Below, in pieces: positions 42,278-44,919 of a stretch of DNA of 44,919 nt (its first letter is position 1; the number at the start of each line of letters is the position of its first letter). Under the pieces are notes generated by a model. It made no database searches, was not told the DNA's origin, and saw only the letters and a program-made list of their open reading frames with translations. The position numbers and the translations under genes are program-made. The stretch spans positions 1 to 44,919 of the forward strand of contig JAKSBZ010000235.1 of NCBI GenBank assembly GCA_022360875.1, given 5' to 3'. Source of the stretch: Cytophagales bacterium (GTDB taxonomy: Bacteria > Bacteroidota > Bacteroidia > Cytophagales > Cyclobacteriaceae).

Positions 42278-44368
42278 ATGCAAAAAATCAAATCGCTGAT
42301 CCTGTGCGCGCTCGCGCTGACGCTCATGGGGTTCCAAACAAAAAAAAGAGAAAAAGCAAATACCGTTACAATGGCCTCCCTTCTGAAGGAAATGACAGAC
42401 CGAACGGACATCACTTATTATCCTTCCCAGGACTTCGACTGCAGACAATTCAGCAGCCACGATCGACGCAGCGACACTAACCCCGGCAACCATCTATGGT
42501 TTGCCAACAACGACTTTGGGAATTTCATCCGTGAAGAACAAACCAACGGACAAACCGAATACGTATTATTTGACCATCAGGGCCCTGGCAGCATCGTGAG
42601 GTTCTGGATGACCGGCAACAAAGAAACAACAGACAATTTCATTCTCCGCTTCTACATTGACGGCAATAAAGAACCCGCTATCGAAGGCAACGTCCTTGAC
42701 ATCATCAGCAGAGGAAAACTTGTTGGTCCTCCGCTCAGCACGTCTGTATCCACAGACAGTTACCCGTCCTTCAAACGCGGCCACAACCTTTACCTCCCTA
42801 TTCCCTACGGCAGTTCCTGTAAAATTACGGCGGTGCATAAACAAGGCAGAAAGCCCCGTTTTTTCTTTTACAACATCAATTACCGCGCATACCGGGACGG
42901 CGTAAAGGTAGAGAGCTTCAACAAAAACACTCTTACTCAGAACAAAATTCTGATAGAACAAGTATCGGCTAAACTAAAAAACGGCACCGGAGAGCACTCG
43001 CGCGTCACTGACGAAAAAAGTTTTAGCCTAGCGCTTAAAGCCGGACAGACAAAGCAGCTGGCATACAACAAAGGAGCCGCCATCCAACGACTAGGCGTGC
43101 AACTGAAAGCCAAAGACATGGAGCAGGCCCTTCGCTCAACAGTCGTTAAAATGACCTTTGACGGCGAGCAGACCGTCTGGTGTCCTGTAGGCGAGTTCTT
43201 CGGCATCGGACACAAGCCTGTGCCTACCAAAACCCGCTACCACAGAGTGGACGCAGACGGCTACATGTCTGCGCTTTGGGTTATGCCTTTCCAAAAAAAC
43301 TGCAGGATTTCGTTTGAAAATCTAGGAGAGCAACCCGTAGAAATTCACGGCGATATTGCACTGCAAAAATACAAGTGGACCAGACGATCTATGCACTTTT
43401 ATGCTTGTTGGAAGCAATATGCAAACATCAAAACCGGCGACAATAAAGACGCCTCTGGCAAAGGAGGTCCGAGGGACTTGAACTACGTGCGGCTTGAAGG
43501 AAAAGGGGTTTACGCCGGCGACGTGCTTTGCCTCTACAATCCGGCGCTCGAAGGACACTGGAAAACCTGGTGGGGAGAAGGTGACGAAAAGATCTATGTG
43601 GACGGAGAAAAAATGCCGTCGCATTTCGGAACCGGCAGCGAAGACTACTTCGGCTATGCCTGGGGACTTGGCACGCCCTTCCACCACCCGTTCATTGCCC
43701 AGCCAATCGGCGAAGGCAACCTCACAACGGGCGTTACAGTAAACAGCCGCGTTCGCGCTCTGGACAAGATTCCGTTCCGAAAATCGCTGAAATTTGATAT
43801 GGAGCTTTGGCACTGGGTAAAAACAAGCGTGAACTATGCTCCAGCCACATTCTTTTATATGCTTCCGAACGGAAAATGCCTGGATCAACCTCAGGTAGCT
43901 GAAGCCAAACGAAAAGTGGCCCGCAAAAGACATGACATCATCCAGCCGGTTGCCGACAAAAACGGCATCATTGAGGGTGAGTCTATGATTTGCAGCCATA
44001 AAGAGGCGAAATTTTCGGGATCGTACAGCGGCAACTTCTCAGGCGGCTACCTTATGAGATGCTTCGGCATAAAAGAAAATCTCACGCTAAGTTTTCATGC
44101 CTCCAAAGTCCAAACCACCGATTTAGAATTGAAAGCCATAATACACCCGCAGGCAGGAGTTTTTAATGTGTACCTGAACAAACAGCTCATATCTTCCATC
44201 GGATCACTGCCAAAAAAGAAATCAATGCAAACTATCAGATTAAAGCAGGCCAAAATTCAAAAAGGAGAAAACAAACTGGTATTTAAATTCAAAGAAAATC
44301 CTTCGAACAATAAGGAAATCGACATTGACTATATAAAAATACTTCCAACTTCAAAAAAATCACTCTAA
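42278..44368 (+). CDS. GH172 (DUF2961) glycosidase, copy 2
   Basis: Paralogue of copy 1, about three-quarters identical by eye through the catalytic region and less in the C-terminal domain. The ATG at 42278 is chosen to match copy 1, giving MQKIKSLILCALALTLMGFQ as a signal segment; an earlier ATG at 42221 adds 19 residues without similarity to copy 1. The same motifs occur: SSHDRRSDTNP, FDHQGPGSIVRFW, FFYNINYRAY and HFGTGSEDYFGYAWG. The glutamates are at the same residue numbers (434 in WWGEGDE, 455 in GSEDYF). Differences cluster at some positions, such as YAWC versus YAWG, and may reflect different substrate preference. A C-terminal beta-sandwich-like domain begins near residue 565. A bidirectional terminator follows. 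Confidence 0.9.
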   Translation: MQKIKSLILCALALTLMGFQTKKREKANTVTMASLLKEMTDRTDITYYPSQDFDCRQFSSHDRRSDTNPGNHLWFANNDFGNFIREEQTNGQTEYVLFDHQGPGSIVRFWMTGNKETTDNFILRFYIDGNKEPAIEGNVLDIISRGKLVGPPLSTSVSTDSYPSFKRGHNLYLPIPYGSSCKITAVHKQGRKPRFFFYNINYRAYRDGVKVESFNKNTLTQNKILIEQVSAKLKNGTGEHSRVTDEKSFSLALKAGQTKQLAYNKGAAIQRLGVQLKAKDMEQALRSTVVKMTFDGEQTVWCPVGEFFGIGHKPVPTKTRYHRVDADGYMSALWVMPFQKNCRISFENLGEQPVEIHGDIALQKYKWTRRSMHFYACWKQYANIKTGDNKDASGKGGPRDLNYVRLEGKGVYAGDVLCLYNPALEGHWKTWWGEGDEKIYVDGEKMPSHFGTGSEDYFGYAWGLGTPFHHPFIAQPIGEGNLTTGVTVNSRVRALDKIPFRKSLKFDMELWHWVKTSVNYAPATFFYMLPNGKCLDQPQVAEAKRKVARKRHDIIQPVADKNGIIEGESMICSHKEAKFSGSYSGNFSGGYLMRCFGIKENLTLSFHASKVQTTDLELKAIIHPQAGVFNVYLNKQLISSIGSLPKKKSMQTIRLKQAKIQKGENKLVFKFKENPSNNKEIDIDYIKILPTSKKSL

Positions 44369-44383
44369 GCCTGCCGGCTGTTT

Positions 44384-44424
44384 AATTATGCCCCGGCGCT
44401 GAAAACACCGGGGCATAATTCTTT
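44384..44424. terminator. Bidirectional terminator between GH172 copy 2 and the convergent gene
   Basis: A perfect 13-bp stem (AATTATGCCCCGG 44384-44396 with CCGGGGCATAATT 44408-44420) with an 11-nt loop, and CTTTTC on the right. It is shared by two convergent genes; T tracts are short, so the termination strength is moderate. Confidence 0.7.
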
Positions 44425-44919
44425 TCAACTGCCCTTTCCCTTTACCTCCACACCTTCCAGCAGCTCCTGAAGCATCTTTCTCATAGGAAGAACTTCTTTC
44501 ACGTTTTCAATTGACGGCCCGGCCACCCAAAGCGTTTTATAAGTTGCCCCGAAAGCCGCTCGCTGCAGTTTTTTCATCCCTTTGTAAAAAGTAAGCATCT
44601 TGACATACTTTTTCAGATATTTATTCCGGTTCAGCAGGCGTTCCAGCCAATTCTGCTCTGTCCCGATTCGCTGCAAATACGGTGTATTGATAACTGTACA
44701 GGGCGTTCCCGAAAGCTTATCGGTGAACACAATATCTTTCGCGCCATAGCGAACAACAGCCTCTTTATACTCACGGCTTACAGCAGACTCTTCCGTGGCG
44801 ATGAACATGCTTCCTATTGACAGCCCATCGGCGCCAAGCTTCAGGCGCTTCTGCACTCCTTCGCCGGTACTGACGCCCCCTGCCGAAATTACAGGAATGC
44901 TGCAGAAATCCTTCAGCTC
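44425..44919 (-). CDS. Nitronate monooxygenase-like flavoprotein (C-terminal part; gene runs off the window)
   Basis: Only the last 164 residues are visible; the frame is open to the window end. The visible start, SIPVISAGGVSTGEGVQKRLKLGADGLSIGSMFIATEES, has the FMN-phosphate-binding 'AGGVxTG' and 'GADGxxxGxxFxxTxES' motifs of the 2-nitropropane dioxygenase/nitronate monooxygenase family (TIM barrel). The rest (VVRYGAKDIVFTDKLSGTPCTVINTPYL) follows family pattern, then a basic helical region and a C-terminal tail. The in-frame GTG at 44856 is an internal Val, not a start. Substrate cannot be assigned. Confidence 0.85.
   Translation of the reverse strand, partial: ELKDFCSIPVISAGGVSTGEGVQKRLKLGADGLSIGSMFIATEESAVSREYKEAVVRYGAKDIVFTDKLSGTPCTVINTPYLQRIGTEQNWLERLLNRNKYLKKYVKMLTFYKGMKKLQRAAFGATYKTLWVAGPSIENVKEVLPMRKMLQELLEGVEVKGKGS

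Noticed and set aside
44425..44856. GTG at 44856 as start of the nitronate monooxygenase-like gene
   Set aside because: The frame continues upstream with the FMN-binding AGGVSTG motif, so the GTG is an internal Val and the gene is cut by the window end.

Overview
The window looks like a chromosomal segment of a member of the Bacteroidota, most likely a marine Cytophagales-type bacterium. The reasons are the six-gene alternative complex III (act) operon directly followed by an aa3-type oxidase cluster, a Na+-NQR operon, a DUF5686/CarboxypepD_reg outer-membrane protein, and promoters of the Bacteroidota type (TTTG, about 19-20 nt, TAnnTTTG) rather than the E. coli type. No phage, IS element, CRISPR array, rRNA or tRNA was recognised.

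Layout. 1-3.2 kb: an unrecognised Pro-rich protein, a zinc-finger/methyltransferase protein and a small orphan protein. 3.2-8 kb, minus strand: nqrABCDE, with no nqrF before the terminator. 8-11.4 kb, minus strand: ispH, cmk, recO and tdk. 11.9-17 kb: a Bacteroidota-type hypothetical protein, convergent alanine dehydrogenase, and a fused E1 alpha/beta 2-oxoacid dehydrogenase with a clear promoter. 17-20.4 kb, minus strand: the DUF5686 outer-membrane protein and a SHOCT-DUF4870 membrane protein. 20.5-27.8 kb, minus strand: cytochrome oxidase genes (subunits II and I, heme O synthase, two subunit III proteins, subunit IV) and three accessory genes (a cysteine-less SCO-like protein, DUF420, and a small CAMC membrane protein). 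28.2-36.5 kb, minus strand: actABCDEF, driven by a near-perfect promoter. 37.2-39.4 kb: aconitase. 39.9-44.4 kb: two tandem DUF2961/GH172 glycosidase paralogues. 44.4 kb to the end: the 3' part of a nitronate monooxygenase-like gene.

How it fits together. Na+-NQR would oxidise NADH and reduce menaquinone while pumping Na+. Alternative complex III oxidises menaquinol and passes electrons to the adjacent aa3 oxidase. Aconitase, the 2-oxoacid dehydrogenase E1 and alanine dehydrogenase feed carbon and NADH into this chain. Intrinsic terminators split the region into discrete transcription units; for example, act and cox are separated by a hairpin at about 28.04 kb.

The least expected signals are four. 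(1) A 12-bp operator-like motif occurs upstream of both GH172 genes, exact but in opposite orientation. (2) The SCO-like protein in the oxidase cluster has no copper-binding cysteines. (3) nqrF is missing from the nqr operon. (4) Several gene starts can be fixed from promoter or ribosome-binding-site evidence. I found no clear candidate for a wholly new multi-gene system; most of the window is core energy metabolism.
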